64,000 bases of DNA from Verrucomicrobiota bacterium (GCA_004293445.1 RDYP01000003.1:1-64000), one strand, 5' to 3'. Positions 56,601 to 64,000 are shown, counted from the first letter of the stretch. Numbers and translations are program-made. The notes: generated from the sequence alone by a model not told the origin.

Positions 56601-56839
56601 CCGGGAAGATGGGGCGCATCTACGCCAACCACGAAGCCCTCGGCTACCGCATCCTCTTCTTCACGCGCATCCGCAAGCAGGCCGCGGCGGGAGTCACCTC
56701 GCCCTTCCTCTTTCTCGGCGCCGGCCGATTCGTCGATGCGACCGGCAACCGGCCGATTGCCATCCGCTGGAAACTTGAACATCCGATGCCCATCGCCCAT
56801 TATCGTGAAGCGCGCTTAGCGTCCGGGATGAAAGATTGA
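53684..56839 (+). CDS. PLD-nuclease/SF2-helicase/DUF3427-type protein
   Basis: 1051 aa. Domains: N-terminal helical region (1-125); a phospholipase-D-type nuclease domain with LHAKAYFF and GSANLSHAAM (H215, K217, N236); an SF2 helicase with AATGTGKTMIAAF (Walker A, 341-350), VVIDEAHHTEAS (DEAH, 437-440), GLTATPERTDG and QQLGRGLRRTSEDKCL; and a long C-terminal part (from about 730) with DLPATLELHGTYSSSEINAKF and MYRDFPTAPDRLHWESQA. The last part fits DUF3427. Such proteins occur in restriction and defence loci with an HNH protein, as here (38 bp downstream). Codon use is less C-biased than in the flanking genes, which suggests transfer. Confidence 0.88.
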   Translation: MKPGLYDDLVTENLIREIEGLRPEGIVPLFGKIEAAQLPDYLTRFLAAQLAKALRIYGSNNPARQIELANAVIESISSKSEELAYLLNERIAGSDEHDVLEELCAAAPKPSPRPLTELSASSLLTGAPGLPQLGREIELELATADRCDMLVAFVKSGGMRLLREPLRQFTERGGVLRLITTSYLGASDPAVVEELAALPNAEIRINYDTHAARLHAKAYFFHRASGLSTAYIGSANLSHAAMTSGLEWTVKCAARELPHLFRRCAAEFSGYWENPSFEPYDPKHPARFRDAIRKERRDFDGLGHTPLTVFDLSPHPFQQEILEALSFARSSREHFRNLIIAATGTGKTMIAAFDYRNEARKLGRHPKLLFIAHRKEILEQAIGSFRQVLKDGNFGGLLVDGIVPHSMDHVFCSIQTFTSRRLHEVHGTEAWEYVVIDEAHHTEASSYDPIVDLLRPRILLGLTATPERTDGSSVAAHFDRPAAAEIRLPDALQDKLLCPFHYFAVSDATVDYSQIAWTRGKYDEGELKNILNGNHLRAQLVLDKLREYLPDPYGSGEFDRKSVRALGFCVGIEHAQFMARFFQQAGIAAESLTSKTDSETRRKLRADLAAGRLNILFVVDVFNEGVDIPEINCVLFLRPTESHIVYLQQLGRGLRRTSEDKCLTVLDFVGQCRREFRYDLRFTSLLPGKRHRLVDEVENGFPHLPSGCAIAMERQAREIILASIQRTYQNPEHRIRDAFSNWPAEELPTFREFIEFSGEDPIELLAKGSWSQWKAKIRRDVPPDDPDLAPFKLNLALARVALQRAPRYLEWLATLAATEPGGIPLLSEEPFARPAFQLLWNRKAGEVGARTLTEAYQRLARNRSVMSDLAEVVDWAQGHAPRKSPVLRDLPATLELHGTYSSSEINAKFGANAFEGAGSRGVGVVHFESQKVVVHLVTFEKNEKQFSETTMYRDFPTAPDRLHWESQAAATQTGKMGRIYANHEALGYRILFFTRIRKQAAAGVTSPFLFLGAGRFVDATGNRPIAIRWKLEHPMPIAHYREARLASGMKD

Positions 56840-56876
56840 GCGACAACCCAGCCGCTTTAGCGTGACGGAAATTGGC

Positions 56877-57737
56877 ATGAACGCGTCGATCACCCGAAAA
56901 TCCGATTTCACCGAGCACCTCCAGGCGACCAACGTCGGTGGGAGCGGCAAGGCGTCGTCTTATTTGCGCGCCTTGGAGCTTCTGGAGGAAATGCTGAAAG
57001 CCACGCCGCTCGGCTTCGTGGATTGCCAAGATCTGTGGAGCGTTGGTTCGCCTGAGCGCTTGATGGAATTGCGCAGGCGAGTGCTCGAAGAGCAAAAGCG
57101 GGGGCCGCAAAGTCCGTGGATGCAGGAAGGCATCCCGGTCAGCTATCTGCGGGACGGCTATTGCTCGGCGGCCTTGACGCAGTTGATCGAGTTCCTCGCC
57201 CAGACCACTTTCTCGGAGAAGGTTCTGGGTATCCTCGACTCCACTGCGGGGGACGATGAGGTTGTTGCCAAAGCGCTCAACATCTCGCCTTCGATTCCCG
57301 ATGGATTCGTGGATGACGCCGGGTCTAAGGATGGCAAGGAGCGGCTGCAATCCATCAAGGTCCGGATCGGGCAAAGCACTTTCAGGGACGTGATTCTGAC
57401 GATTTATCGAAACCGATGCAGCCTGACCGGAATCGATCTGCCCGAGGTGAACCGGGCGAGTCACATCATCGGATGGGCCGAGCGGGTCGAGACGCGAATG
57501 GATCCCCGCAACGGGATCTGCCTTTCCGCCACCTACGACGCCGCGTTCGATCGCAAGCTCATCACATTCGATGACGACTACCGCTTGGTGCTTTCGAAAT
57601 CCATCAAGGACCGCGTTCCGACGGAAACCTTGAAGCATCACTTCCTGAGCAAGCAGGGCCAGCGGCTCGAATTGCCGGCGAGACTCCATCCCTTGAAGGA
57701 ATATCTTGAGCACCATCGCAAGGGTGGCGAGTTCTGA
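56877..57737 (+). CDS. HNH-type endonuclease of the DUF3427-helicase locus
   Basis: 286 aa from the ATG at 56877 (MNASITRKSDF); a GTG at 56862 is possible. The N-terminal half is uncharacterised (SYLRALELLEEML). The C-terminal half is an HNH_2-like module: YRNRCSLTGIDLPEVNRASHI then IGWAERVETRMDPRNGICLS and ATYDAAFDRKLI. The Cys, His (SHI) and Asn (NGI) positions are present. The third His of classic HNH is not seen; the position reads S-A-T-Y-D. Probably the cutting partner or effector of the preceding helicase. Tightly spaced, so one operon. Confidence 0.75.
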   Translation: MNASITRKSDFTEHLQATNVGGSGKASSYLRALELLEEMLKATPLGFVDCQDLWSVGSPERLMELRRRVLEEQKRGPQSPWMQEGIPVSYLRDGYCSAALTQLIEFLAQTTFSEKVLGILDSTAGDDEVVAKALNISPSIPDGFVDDAGSKDGKERLQSIKVRIGQSTFRDVILTIYRNRCSLTGIDLPEVNRASHIIGWAERVETRMDPRNGICLSATYDAAFDRKLITFDDDYRLVLSKSIKDRVPTETLKHHFLSKQGQRLELPARLHPLKEYLEHHRKGGEF

Positions 57738-57796
57738 GCCGCCGCGACTTGGCGCTTGTCGCGGGCTGCAAACCTGGCCAGGTGATCGTGGCAATC

Positions 57797-58480
57797 ATGG
57801 ATGCGCCACCCGATCCCGCCGCCGTTTTCGCCTGTGCGAAGTCGCTGCACGATGCCTGCGTGCAGCACGCGGAGGTGGAGCCGGGGTTGAATCTTTCCGA
57901 GTCCTATCACGGCATGGACGGATTCATGCGGGAGCTGATGCGGGTGGCGGAGGAGTTCGAGATGTGGGCTTGCCGTCATGTCGTGTTCGATGAGCTCGAC
58001 GAGGTGTGGCCTTATCTGTTGGAAGACCGCTTCGGTGCCGCGTGTCTGGAAATCATGGAGGCCGACGCGCTCGCAGGCTTCGATGCGGACGATTGCCTGC
58101 GGATCGCCTTCAAGCTCCGCTTGCCAATACGGGTGGACGCTTCGTTGCCGCTACCGCTTTGCGTGGAGGCGTCGAATCCGACGGCGGGCGCTGAGTTCCA
58201 GCGGCTGAGGATTCAGACGGTTCGCCGGGAATGGAAGGAAGAGGGCGGAGTCGCCGCATTCACGGAGGACGATGATCCGTTCGATGAGAACTATTCCACG
58301 CCGCGGTGTGCGATCTATGGCGTGGCAGAGGGAGGACTGGAATACATTGCGGAGCGGAAGACCTACGCCGAGGCTCGGGCCTTGTTGACGAAGCTTTTGC
58401 CGGGGATCGGGTTTCCCGAGGAGGTCGTCGCGTTCGCGCGGCCGGTTTCTCCGGGCGGTGGCGTGGATGGGCTTGGATGA
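57797..58480 (+). CDS. Hypothetical protein next to the HNH gene
   Basis: 227 aa from the ATG at 57797 (MDAPPDPAAVFACAKSLHDA). In-frame codons upstream start with TTG at 57749. Conserved-looking features: SESYHGMDGFMRELMRVAEE, FEMWACRHVVFDELDEVWPY, LEDRFG, and DDCLRIAFKLRLPI. I recognise no family with a known function. It may belong to the island or be an ordinary chromosomal gene; codon use is intermediate. Confidence 0.55.
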   Translation: MDAPPDPAAVFACAKSLHDACVQHAEVEPGLNLSESYHGMDGFMRELMRVAEEFEMWACRHVVFDELDEVWPYLLEDRFGAACLEIMEADALAGFDADDCLRIAFKLRLPIRVDASLPLPLCVEASNPTAGAEFQRLRIQTVRREWKEEGGVAAFTEDDDPFDENYSTPRCAIYGVAEGGLEYIAERKTYAEARALLTKLLPGIGFPEEVVAFARPVSPGGGVDGLG

Positions 58481-58645
58481 GCGATGCGGTCGATGGCACC
58501 GACACGGTCCGGACCAAATGCGGCCGGGTTTTCCGGACCCGACCGTCCAAGCCGGCTGCCTACGTCGCCACCTTCTTCGCACTCGGACCGCTTCCCCTCG
58601 CCATCGCCGCTTGCATGCGGGCAACAACCGGGGCATGGACTTGCC

Positions 58646-60079
58646 ATGCTCGCCCGGATCTTCGCGCTGACCTGCCTGCTCTCCTCATTTGCCGCCGCAC
58701 AGGCCTATCGCCCCTCCGGCGAAAAGGCCCCCATGCCCGCCCGTGAGTTCCGCGCCGCGTGGGCGGCCGTGGTCCACAACATCGACTGGCCCAGTGCCAA
58801 AGGCCTGTCATCCGGACAGCAGCAGGCCGAGCTGCGAGCCATTCTGGACCGGATGGCCTCGCTGAACATGAATGCCCTGCTACTCCAAGTGCGGCCGCAT
58901 TCCGACGCCGTCTATCTTTCCTCGAAAGAACCCTGGAGCCCGTGGCTGAGCGGCACCATGGGCAGGTCGCCCGGCTACGATCCCCTCGCCTACGCGATCC
59001 GGGAGGCCCATGCGCGGGGCATCGAAGTCCACGCGTGGTTCAATCCTTTCCGCGCCCTTTCCAATGCCAGCCACCCGACCAGCGGCAACCACGTCTGCAA
59101 GGCCGCGCCCCACATCACCAAGCGCTACGGAAACCTGATGTGGTGCGATCCCGCCGCGCCCGAAACCCGCTCGCGCGCCTTCGCCGCCATCCTCGACGTG
59201 GTCGCGCGCTACGATATCGATGGCGTGCACCTCGACGACTACTTCTACCCCTACCCGGAAGGCGGGAAGGTCTTTCCCGACGGTCGATCGCCCGGCGTCC
59301 GGCGGCGGATTGTCGACGACTTCGTCCAAAAGCTCTACGGCGACGTCAAGCGGGCTAAGCCTTGGGTGCGGGTCGGCATTTCGCCCTTCGGCATCTGGCG
59401 ACCGGGCGTGCCGAACGGGATCGAGGCCGGGATCGACGCCTACGAGCAAATCGGCTGCGACGCCCGCAAATGGTTGGCGAAGGGCTGGGTCGACTACCTC
59501 GCCCCCCAGCTCTACTGGCGGGACCAGCCGCGCAAGCAGAGCTTTTCGGCACTCCTCAGCTGGTGGCGGCAGCAGGGCAGCCGCCCGGTCTGGCCGGGGA
59601 TCGCTACCACCCGGATCGGCGGCCCCGAGGACGGACGCCCCGCCTCGGAAATCACCCATCAGGTCGATCTTTCCCGCCGCATCGGCAGAAACTGGGCCGG
59701 CCATATCCACTGGAGCGTCAAAGGCCTCACCAAGAACCTCGGCGGCGTGTCGACCCAACTCGCGAAAGGCGCCTATGCCCAACCGGCCTTGGTGCCGCCC
59801 ATGCCATGGCTCAGTCAGAAGGCACCGGCCATGCCCTCCGCCAGCGCCGATGCCCGGGGCGGATCCGTCCGGCTCAACCTGCGCAGCGGCGACCGGACGA
59901 CCGCCCGCTTCGCCGTGCAGGCCCGCTACGGGAACCAGTGGCGCATGATGCGCATCCCCGCTGCCGGGGTCGGAAGCATCGACCTGCCCGCCCTCGCCGG
60001 CCGCCTGCCCGATGCCGTGGCGGTCAGCTCGGTCGACCGCTTCGGCAACGCCAGCCCCGCACGGGTGCTCGCCCGCTGA
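58646..60079 (+). CDS. Exported GHL10-family (DUF187-like) hydrolase
   Basis: 477 aa from the ATG at 58646 (MLARIFALTCLLSSFAAAQA), with a Sec signal peptide. The glycoside-hydrolase-like family 10 pattern is clear: EFRAAWAAVVHNIDWPSAKG, MNALLLQVRPHSDAVYLSS, EVHAWFNPFRAL, YDIDGVHLDDYFYPYP, VRVGISPFGIWRPG and VDYLAPQLYWRDQ. A TIM barrel thought to act on polysaccharide. The C-terminal beta domain (RLNLRSGDRTTARF) is fibronectin-like. Substrate unknown. Confidence 0.88.
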   Translation: MLARIFALTCLLSSFAAAQAYRPSGEKAPMPAREFRAAWAAVVHNIDWPSAKGLSSGQQQAELRAILDRMASLNMNALLLQVRPHSDAVYLSSKEPWSPWLSGTMGRSPGYDPLAYAIREAHARGIEVHAWFNPFRALSNASHPTSGNHVCKAAPHITKRYGNLMWCDPAAPETRSRAFAAILDVVARYDIDGVHLDDYFYPYPEGGKVFPDGRSPGVRRRIVDDFVQKLYGDVKRAKPWVRVGISPFGIWRPGVPNGIEAGIDAYEQIGCDARKWLAKGWVDYLAPQLYWRDQPRKQSFSALLSWWRQQGSRPVWPGIATTRIGGPEDGRPASEITHQVDLSRRIGRNWAGHIHWSVKGLTKNLGGVSTQLAKGAYAQPALVPPMPWLSQKAPAMPSASADARGGSVRLNLRSGDRTTARFAVQARYGNQWRMMRIPAAGVGSIDLPALAGRLPDAVAVSSVDRFGNASPARVLAR

Positions 60080-60146
60080 GGCCGACCCGCAGCGCCCCGC
60101 GAGGCCGGGCTTGCATGGACCCGCCCCGCCATCGACACTTCACGCG

Positions 60147-61364
60147 ATGTTCACGCCGAAGTGGAAGAAAGAGGCCAAGCTCCTGCACAAGGGCGCGAAG
60201 AAATTCCTCCATTACAAGCGGGACCTGCTGAAGCCCGACCGGATCGATGAGATCGAATCCCGCCGCACCGATTTGATCGAGGCGATCAAAACCGGCGACA
60301 AGGCCAAGGTGGAGGAAGCCTCCAAGCAGCTCCGCGCCACCTGCGAGCATGCCTTGCCGCACTTCCCCCGACAAAGCGCCTGGGAGGAGAACGTCGAAGT
60401 CATGTTCGTCGCCCTCGTCGTCGCCCTCGGCCTCCGCGCCTACGTGATCCAGCCCTTCCGCATCCCCACCGGCTCCATGCAGCCGACGCTGAACGGGATC
60501 ACCATCGAAAACGACCAAGGCCCCGATTTCAAAAAACCCTGGCTCGGCAAACAGGCCTGGGATCTGGTGATGCGAGGCCGCAGCTACCGGAACATCGTGG
60601 CGAAAAGCGACATGTACCCCGTGAGCCAGCCGATCGATGCCTCCTGGTTCCTCTTCACCCGCACCAAGGTGAAATTCAGCAACGGCGAGGTGATCTCCTT
60701 CCCCGCCGCCGCCGGCGAAACCGCCAGCATCTTCGAAGACCGAACCAAGGTCCTGCCAAACGGCCGCCACCCGACCAAAACCTTCCAAAAAGGCGATCCC
60801 ATCCTCCGCGGCTGGGTCGATACCGGCGACCTCGTGCTGGTCGACAAGGTCTCCTACCACTTCCGCAAGCCCAAGCGCGGCGAGGTCTTCGTGTTCGACA
60901 CCCGCGGCATCCCGACCGAACGCCGCGATCCGAACCAGCCGAAGCTCGGTGGTCAGGAAGGCGGCACCCATTACATCAAACGCCTCTGCGGCGTCCCCGG
61001 CGACACCTTGGAAATCCGCTCCCCCAACCTCTGGGTGAACGGAAAAATCGCCCGCGAACCCGGCATTCAAAAAGTCATCCGCTCCGAAGGCCCCTACGCC
61101 GGAAAACACGGCGAACGGAATGGCTACATCCTCGCCGACCCGCTGGCCTCCGGCTACGCCCTGCCCCTGCAACGCGTCGGCTCCTCCTTCCGCCTCCGCG
61201 CCGAAGCCGCACCCGGCCTGCGCGAATACGCCGCCCTCGGCGACAATACCGCAAACTCACTCGACTCCCGCTACTGGGGCAGCGTGAAAGAATTCAACCT
61301 CGCCGGCCCCGCGCTCTTCTCCCTCTGGCCCTTCACCACCGGCCACTGGGGCTTCATCCGCTGA
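60147..61364 (+). CDS. lepB: Signal peptidase I
   Basis: 405 aa from the ATG at 60147 (MFTPKWKKEAKLLHKG). TM helix VEVMFVALVVALGLRAYVI, then RIPTGSMQPTL with the catalytic Ser110, and HYIKRLCGVPGDTLEI with the catalytic Lys278. The end carries LGDNTANSLDSRYWG. About 120 residues separate the Ser and Lys regions beyond what is usual, so an extra periplasmic insertion is present. Removes Sec signal peptides; relevant to the many exported proteins here. Confidence 0.93.
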   Translation: MFTPKWKKEAKLLHKGAKKFLHYKRDLLKPDRIDEIESRRTDLIEAIKTGDKAKVEEASKQLRATCEHALPHFPRQSAWEENVEVMFVALVVALGLRAYVIQPFRIPTGSMQPTLNGITIENDQGPDFKKPWLGKQAWDLVMRGRSYRNIVAKSDMYPVSQPIDASWFLFTRTKVKFSNGEVISFPAAAGETASIFEDRTKVLPNGRHPTKTFQKGDPILRGWVDTGDLVLVDKVSYHFRKPKRGEVFVFDTRGIPTERRDPNQPKLGGQEGGTHYIKRLCGVPGDTLEIRSPNLWVNGKIAREPGIQKVIRSEGPYAGKHGERNGYILADPLASGYALPLQRVGSSFRLRAEAAPGLREYAALGDNTANSLDSRYWGSVKEFNLAGPALFSLWPFTTGHWGFIR

Positions 61365-61396
61365 ACCCGAGCCGGCGCGCCCCGTCCCCCGCCACC

Positions 61397-62233
61397 ATGA
61401 CCGATTCCGCTGAAATCACCCGCCAGGCGAAGTCGAATCTCGCCTTCGCCCTGCAAATCCTGCCGAAGGAACGCCGCGAAGGCATGGTGACCTTCTACGC
61501 CTTCTGCCGCGTGGTGGACGACCTCGCCGACGACCCCGGCCGCCCGCTTGCCGAGCGCGAGGCCGATCTGATCGCTTGGAAAACAGGCCTCGAACAAGGC
61601 TTTAGCGAGCCCGATGCCCTCCAGCTCGAAGTCGAGGCGCTGATGAAGCGCTACGACATCCCCGCCCACCTGCTGACGGCCATCATCGATGGCTGCCTGA
61701 TGGACCTCCGCCCACAGCGCTTCGAGACTTGGGAGGACCTCTCCGGCTACACCTACAAGGTCGCCTGCGCCGTCGGCCTCGCCTCACTGCGTGTCTTCGG
61801 CGCCGCCGACCCTGCGTCCGAACGTTACGCGGTGGCCCTGGGACACGCGCTGCAGTTGACGAATATCCTGCGCGACGTGGGCGAGGACCTCACCAACGGG
61901 GGCCGCATCTACCTGCCGCTGGCCGACTTGGGTCGCTTCCATTACAGCGAGGCCGACCTGATCGGCCGGGTCCACGACCAGCGCTTCATCGCCATGATGG
62001 CCTACCAGGCGGAGCGCTGCGAAGCCTTCTACCGCGAGGCGGTGGAAGTCATGCCAAAGTCCGATGCCCGCGCACTGGTCCCCGCCGAGATCATGCGCTC
62101 GGTCTATCAAAGCCTGCTTGAAAAAATGAAACGCGGCGGGTTCAAGGTCTTCGACCACCGCTACCGCCTCTCGAAAGCCCGCAAGATGGCGATCTTTTCC
62201 AAGCACCTGCTTGGTTTCGGTTCCGCCACCTGA
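61397..62233 (+). CDS. Squalene/phytoene synthase family enzyme
   Basis: 278 aa. The first Asp-rich motif VVDDLADDPGR (D41-D46) and the second LTNILRDVGEDLTNG bind Mg and diphosphate. YLPLADLGRF and YTYKVACAVGL are also typical. Head-to-head condensation of two isoprenyl diphosphates to squalene, presqualene or phytoene; an HpnC/HpnD-type role in hopanoid synthesis is possible, but the partner genes are not in the window. It lies 32 bp after lepB, perhaps on the same transcript. Confidence 0.9.
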   Translation: MTDSAEITRQAKSNLAFALQILPKERREGMVTFYAFCRVVDDLADDPGRPLAEREADLIAWKTGLEQGFSEPDALQLEVEALMKRYDIPAHLLTAIIDGCLMDLRPQRFETWEDLSGYTYKVACAVGLASLRVFGAADPASERYAVALGHALQLTNILRDVGEDLTNGGRIYLPLADLGRFHYSEADLIGRVHDQRFIAMMAYQAERCEAFYREAVEVMPKSDARALVPAEIMRSVYQSLLEKMKRGGFKVFDHRYRLSKARKMAIFSKHLLGFGSAT

Positions 62234-62266
62234 AGATCCCGAGCGACCAACCCTCCGCTGCCCGCC

Positions 62267-62752
62267 ATGAAATCCCTGCTGCCTCCATCCATCGCCCTGC
62301 TCTTGGTCGGCTGTGTCTCGCCCCTGCCCTACGCCGACCAGCCGCCGCCACGCCTTCCGAATGGCGAGGTGTACTACCCCTACGCAACGGGTCGACCGGC
62401 ACCGTACGCCGAGACCGGCCCACCGGGCACGGCGACACCCGCACCGACGCCCGCTCCCCCGCTGGACAGCGAAGTCGGCGTGTACGAAGCCCTACCCAGC
62501 AACGCTCCAACTTCCCGGCCCACGCCGGGTCCAGCTCCCGCTCCAGCTCCAGCACCTCCCCTGGACAGCGCGGCACCCCGTCAGCCGCAGACCACACCCA
62601 CCGCACCCGGCTATCCCTTCGCCAAGCGCACCGAAAATCCCAATCGAGTCGTCAGCCCATTCGCACCCTACAACGTGATCGACGTCGAAGGCTTCAAAAG
62701 CGGGGCCCTCGCCAAGGATCCCTCCAACGGGAAGATCTTCCGCGTTCCCTGA
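62267..62752 (+). CDS. Proline-rich lipoprotein
   Basis: 161 aa with signal peptide MKSLLPPSIALLLVGC and lipobox LVGC. Low-complexity Pro/Ala region (TPAPTPAPPLDS and PAPAPAPAPPLDS) contains a direct internal repeat of PAPPLDS. The C-terminal end VVSPFAPYNVIDVEGFKSG followed by AKDPSNGKIFRVP resembles small verrucomicrobial lipoproteins. Surface or periplasmic spacer; function unknown. It lies 33 bp after the synthase gene. Confidence 0.7.
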   Translation: MKSLLPPSIALLLVGCVSPLPYADQPPPRLPNGEVYYPYATGRPAPYAETGPPGTATPAPTPAPPLDSEVGVYEALPSNAPTSRPTPGPAPAPAPAPPLDSAAPRQPQTTPTAPGYPFAKRTENPNRVVSPFAPYNVIDVEGFKSGALAKDPSNGKIFRVP

Positions 62753-62798
62753 GCCGCCCGCCTCTGCCGCGAGCGACTGCTCATGCCGTCTCTAAAAA

Positions 62799-62849
62799 GG
62801 GGAGCACACGCGCCCCCGCGTGTCGTTTCCGGCGCCCCCGCCGGAAACC
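62799..62849 (+). repeat. Double-hairpin dispersed repeat, copy B
   Basis: Same 51-bp unit as copy A with loop CCCC in hairpin 1. It lies 46 bp after the Pro-rich lipoprotein stop. Beyond the unit, the next 30 bp are also C-rich with a CCCAAA element, as in copy A. Confidence 0.85.
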
Positions 62850-62910
62850 GACCCGCCTCCTCCCAAAGGTCTCGCCCCCGCCACAGCGCAATCGCCTCCC
62901 CATCGCCAGC

Positions 62911-62935
62911 CCCTACCATTTCATAAAAGGTAGGG
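62911..62935. repeat. Inverted repeat CCCTACC / GGTAGGG
   Basis: Seven-base arms (62911-62917 and 62929-62935) enclose ATTTCATAAAA. The right arm continues GCGAGG, which resembles the start of a further dispersed GC-rich repeat. No T-run. Function unknown. Confidence 0.4.
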
Positions 62936-63101
62936 CGAGGACCGCCGGGCCTGCCGACTTCGCCCGCGAAGCGACCTCAGGGGAGCAGTCCTTGAATTCT
63001 GAATTTCTGCTTGGCAGGATCTTGGAAGCAACGGAACAGGCGATTTTTCTACAAATTCATCGCAATGACGCGGTGACATCCCATCTAACGTGAGGAAACC
63101 C

Positions 63102-63518
63102 ATGGCGAAGCTCCCACGAACAGCCGCACTGCTTGCAGCATCCCTTTGCCTTGCAGGCTGTGTGCTACCCATTCCTCATCGGCGGCTGCATTCGGCAGGC
63201 ATCGAAGCGACGGTTGTCGATGCTGACACGGCTTCGCCCGTTAGCGGGGCCAAGGTTTCAACTCCAGATGGAAGCAACCTACTGACGAGCACAAATGCCA
63301 AGGGGCGTTTTGAGATACCGTCCCGATATGGCTGGCACGGAGCGTATTTGATCGGGCCCATTTCCTATTCGCTGCTCCCTTACTTCGACATTCCCTCTCC
63401 TCAAGCTCCACTGAAGATCGAGGCAACTGGCTACCGGTCTCGGACCATCCAGCCATTCGATGAGATGCAGACCGACAAGCAGACTGGACAAGCGCTGATC
63501 CGACTTGAAGCCAAGTGA
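63102..63518 (+). CDS. Lipoprotein with carboxypeptidase-regulatory-like domain
   Basis: 138 aa from the ATG at 63102 (MAKLPRTAALLAASLCLAGC). GAGG lies 8 nt upstream, which decides this start over the GTG at 63090. The lipobox is CLAGC. The mature part is a small beta-sandwich: GIEATVVDADTASPVSGAKV, TSTNAKGRFEIPS and LKIEATGYRSRTIQ, the pattern of carboxypeptidase regulatory-like (CarboxypepD_reg) domains. Probably an outer-membrane-anchored accessory protein; role unknown. Confidence 0.75.
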   Translation: MAKLPRTAALLAASLCLAGCVLPIPHRRLHSAGIEATVVDADTASPVSGAKVSTPDGSNLLTSTNAKGRFEIPSRYGWHGAYLIGPISYSLLPYFDIPSPQAPLKIEATGYRSRTIQPFDEMQTDKQTGQALIRLEAK

Positions 63519-63534
63519 TCGAGCGCGCTCCGAA

Positions 63535-63558
63535 AAGGACCCTCGAGGGTCGGTCCTT
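63535..63558 (+). terminator. Hairpin after the lipoprotein gene, possible terminator
   Basis: AAGGACC (63535-63541) and GGTCCTT (63552-63558) form a 7-bp stem. The inner GACCCTCGAGGGTC is itself a palindrome and offers an alternative fold. It lies 17 bp after the stop at 63518. The following TGAATTT is only mildly T-rich. Confidence 0.4.
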
Positions 63559-63733
63559 GAATTTGGAATCAACCAAAATGCCGGGCAGACATTACCCACA
63601 AAAATCGTAAATCCCCGGAAAATAAGCGAAGAACTACGATTGAAGCAGGTCGGACGAATTGGGGCTCTTGGGGGCGGATGAAAAGACCCCGCCTGGGGCA
63701 TTTCTGGAGTTGGCTGGGTGGGGGGCTAAGGCA

Positions 63734-63784
63734 GGTTTCCGGCGGGGGCGCCGGAAACGACACGCGAGGGCGCGTGTGCTCCCC
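63734..63784 (-). repeat. Double-hairpin dispersed repeat, copy C
   Basis: On the minus strand the same 51-bp unit as copy A, identical over its length including the CCCT loop. Its hairpin-2 side faces the lipoprotein gene and its GGGGAGC head points toward the gene at 63912, in opposite orientation to copies A and B. Confidence 0.85.
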
Positions 63785-63911
63785 GAAAGACCGAACTCTT
63801 TCCCCGAAAACCGGAGTAATCGAAGCCCGGGAAAATGCTAGAGCCGAGATCAGAACCAGCGCAGTGACGTGTCGCTGGCGTCATGCACAGTCCTTCGCTA
63901 GGAACGTGGAA

Positions 63912-64000
63912 TGACTGCTTCATTCACGATCACTCGCACGTTTTTACGCAGGTCCTACCTCAGGCGGATGTTCCACCGCTGGTGGCTGAATTTGATCGCG
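63912..64000 (+). CDS. Start of a gene of unknown function (cut by window edge)
   Basis: The ATG at 63912 has AGGA 7 nt upstream and opens MTASFTITRTFLRRSYLRRM, then FHRWWLNLIA to the window end. A basic stretch followed by Trp/Leu suggests a membrane-protein N-terminus. Only 29 codons are visible, so the call is tentative. Confidence 0.45.

Larger units (their letters stand above)
62753..63101. other. 349-bp intergenic region with repeats
   Basis: Holds the double-hairpin repeat copy B (62799-62849), an inverted repeat (62911-62935) and an AT-rich leader. A GTCCTTGAATT stretch (about 62987-62997) recurs after the next gene at 63553-63563, so the two sites may belong to one repeat type. No gene is apparent. 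Confidence 0.45.
63519..63911. other. 393-bp intergenic region with hairpin and repeat copy C
   Basis: Contains a hairpin just after the lipoprotein (63535-63558), an AT-rich stretch (63560-63650) and repeat copy C on the minus strand (63734-63784). The last 120 bp lead to the gene starting at 63912. No gene is seen. Confidence 0.45.

Noticed and set aside
63659-63914. Small open frames containing GAGNDTRGRVCSP
   Set aside because: They are translations of the double-hairpin repeat; the same peptide appears at every copy in whatever frame is open.

Overview
The window is a GC-rich bacterial chromosome segment with dense coding on both strands. It looks like the Verrucomicrobia (PVC group), probably a Luteolibacter-like member of Verrucomicrobiales. 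The pointers are a c-type cytochrome/PA14 gene beside a sugar-dehydrogenase-like partner, an ExbB-ExbD-ExbD-TPR operon, GHL10 and GH39 hydrolases, and an intergenic double-hairpin repeat whose read-through would encode a GAGNDTRGRVCSP-like peptide. The taxon is inferred from gene content. I see no rRNA or tRNA gene, CRISPR array or origin.

Layout. 1-0.3 kb: 5' part of an integron-integrase-like tyrosine recombinase with a LexA-type palindrome upstream. 0.5-2.6 kb: a GH1 glycosidase interrupted by a substrate-binding-protein domain that appears circularly permuted. 2.9-8.1 kb: DEAD-box helicase, a methyltransferase-like gene, a broken sulfotransferase, a thioredoxin-like ferredoxin, RsuA and an RsmC-like methyltransferase. 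8.2-14.1 kb: a minus-strand ExbB-ExbD-ExbD-TPR-hypothetical operon, probably an envelope energy-transducing complex. 14.2-22.5 kb: Nth, a 3D-domain lipoprotein, a fatty acid desaturase, the dehydrogenase/cytochrome pair, a second DEAD-box helicase, a spermidine-synthase-like gene and a lipoprotein. 22.7-31 kb: small genes (CDGSH, HTH, UspA), a VOC/hydrolase pair, a thioredoxin-like protein, RlmN, Dus, a flavin reductase and a membrane protein.

31-48.8 kb is largely housekeeping: GH39, MoxR, MiaB, LepA, a pseudokinase-like membrane protein, RecG, LeuS, a SWIM-Snf2 ATPase and RecJ. 49-53 kb holds glycogen phosphorylase and a GH13 enzyme, a plausible glycogen-use pair. 53.1-57.7 kb looks like an acquired, partly decayed defence island: a vsr remnant, a PLD-helicase of the DUF3427 type and an HNH protein. 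57.8-64 kb carries a hypothetical gene, a GHL10 hydrolase, signal peptidase I, a squalene/phytoene-synthase-type enzyme, two lipoproteins, copies of the double-hairpin repeat and the start of another gene.

The strongest candidates for something undescribed are the GH1/permuted-SBP chimera (460-2616), the double-hairpin repeat family, and the TPR-containing ExbBD operon. All functional calls come from reading motifs by eye; no database search was possible.
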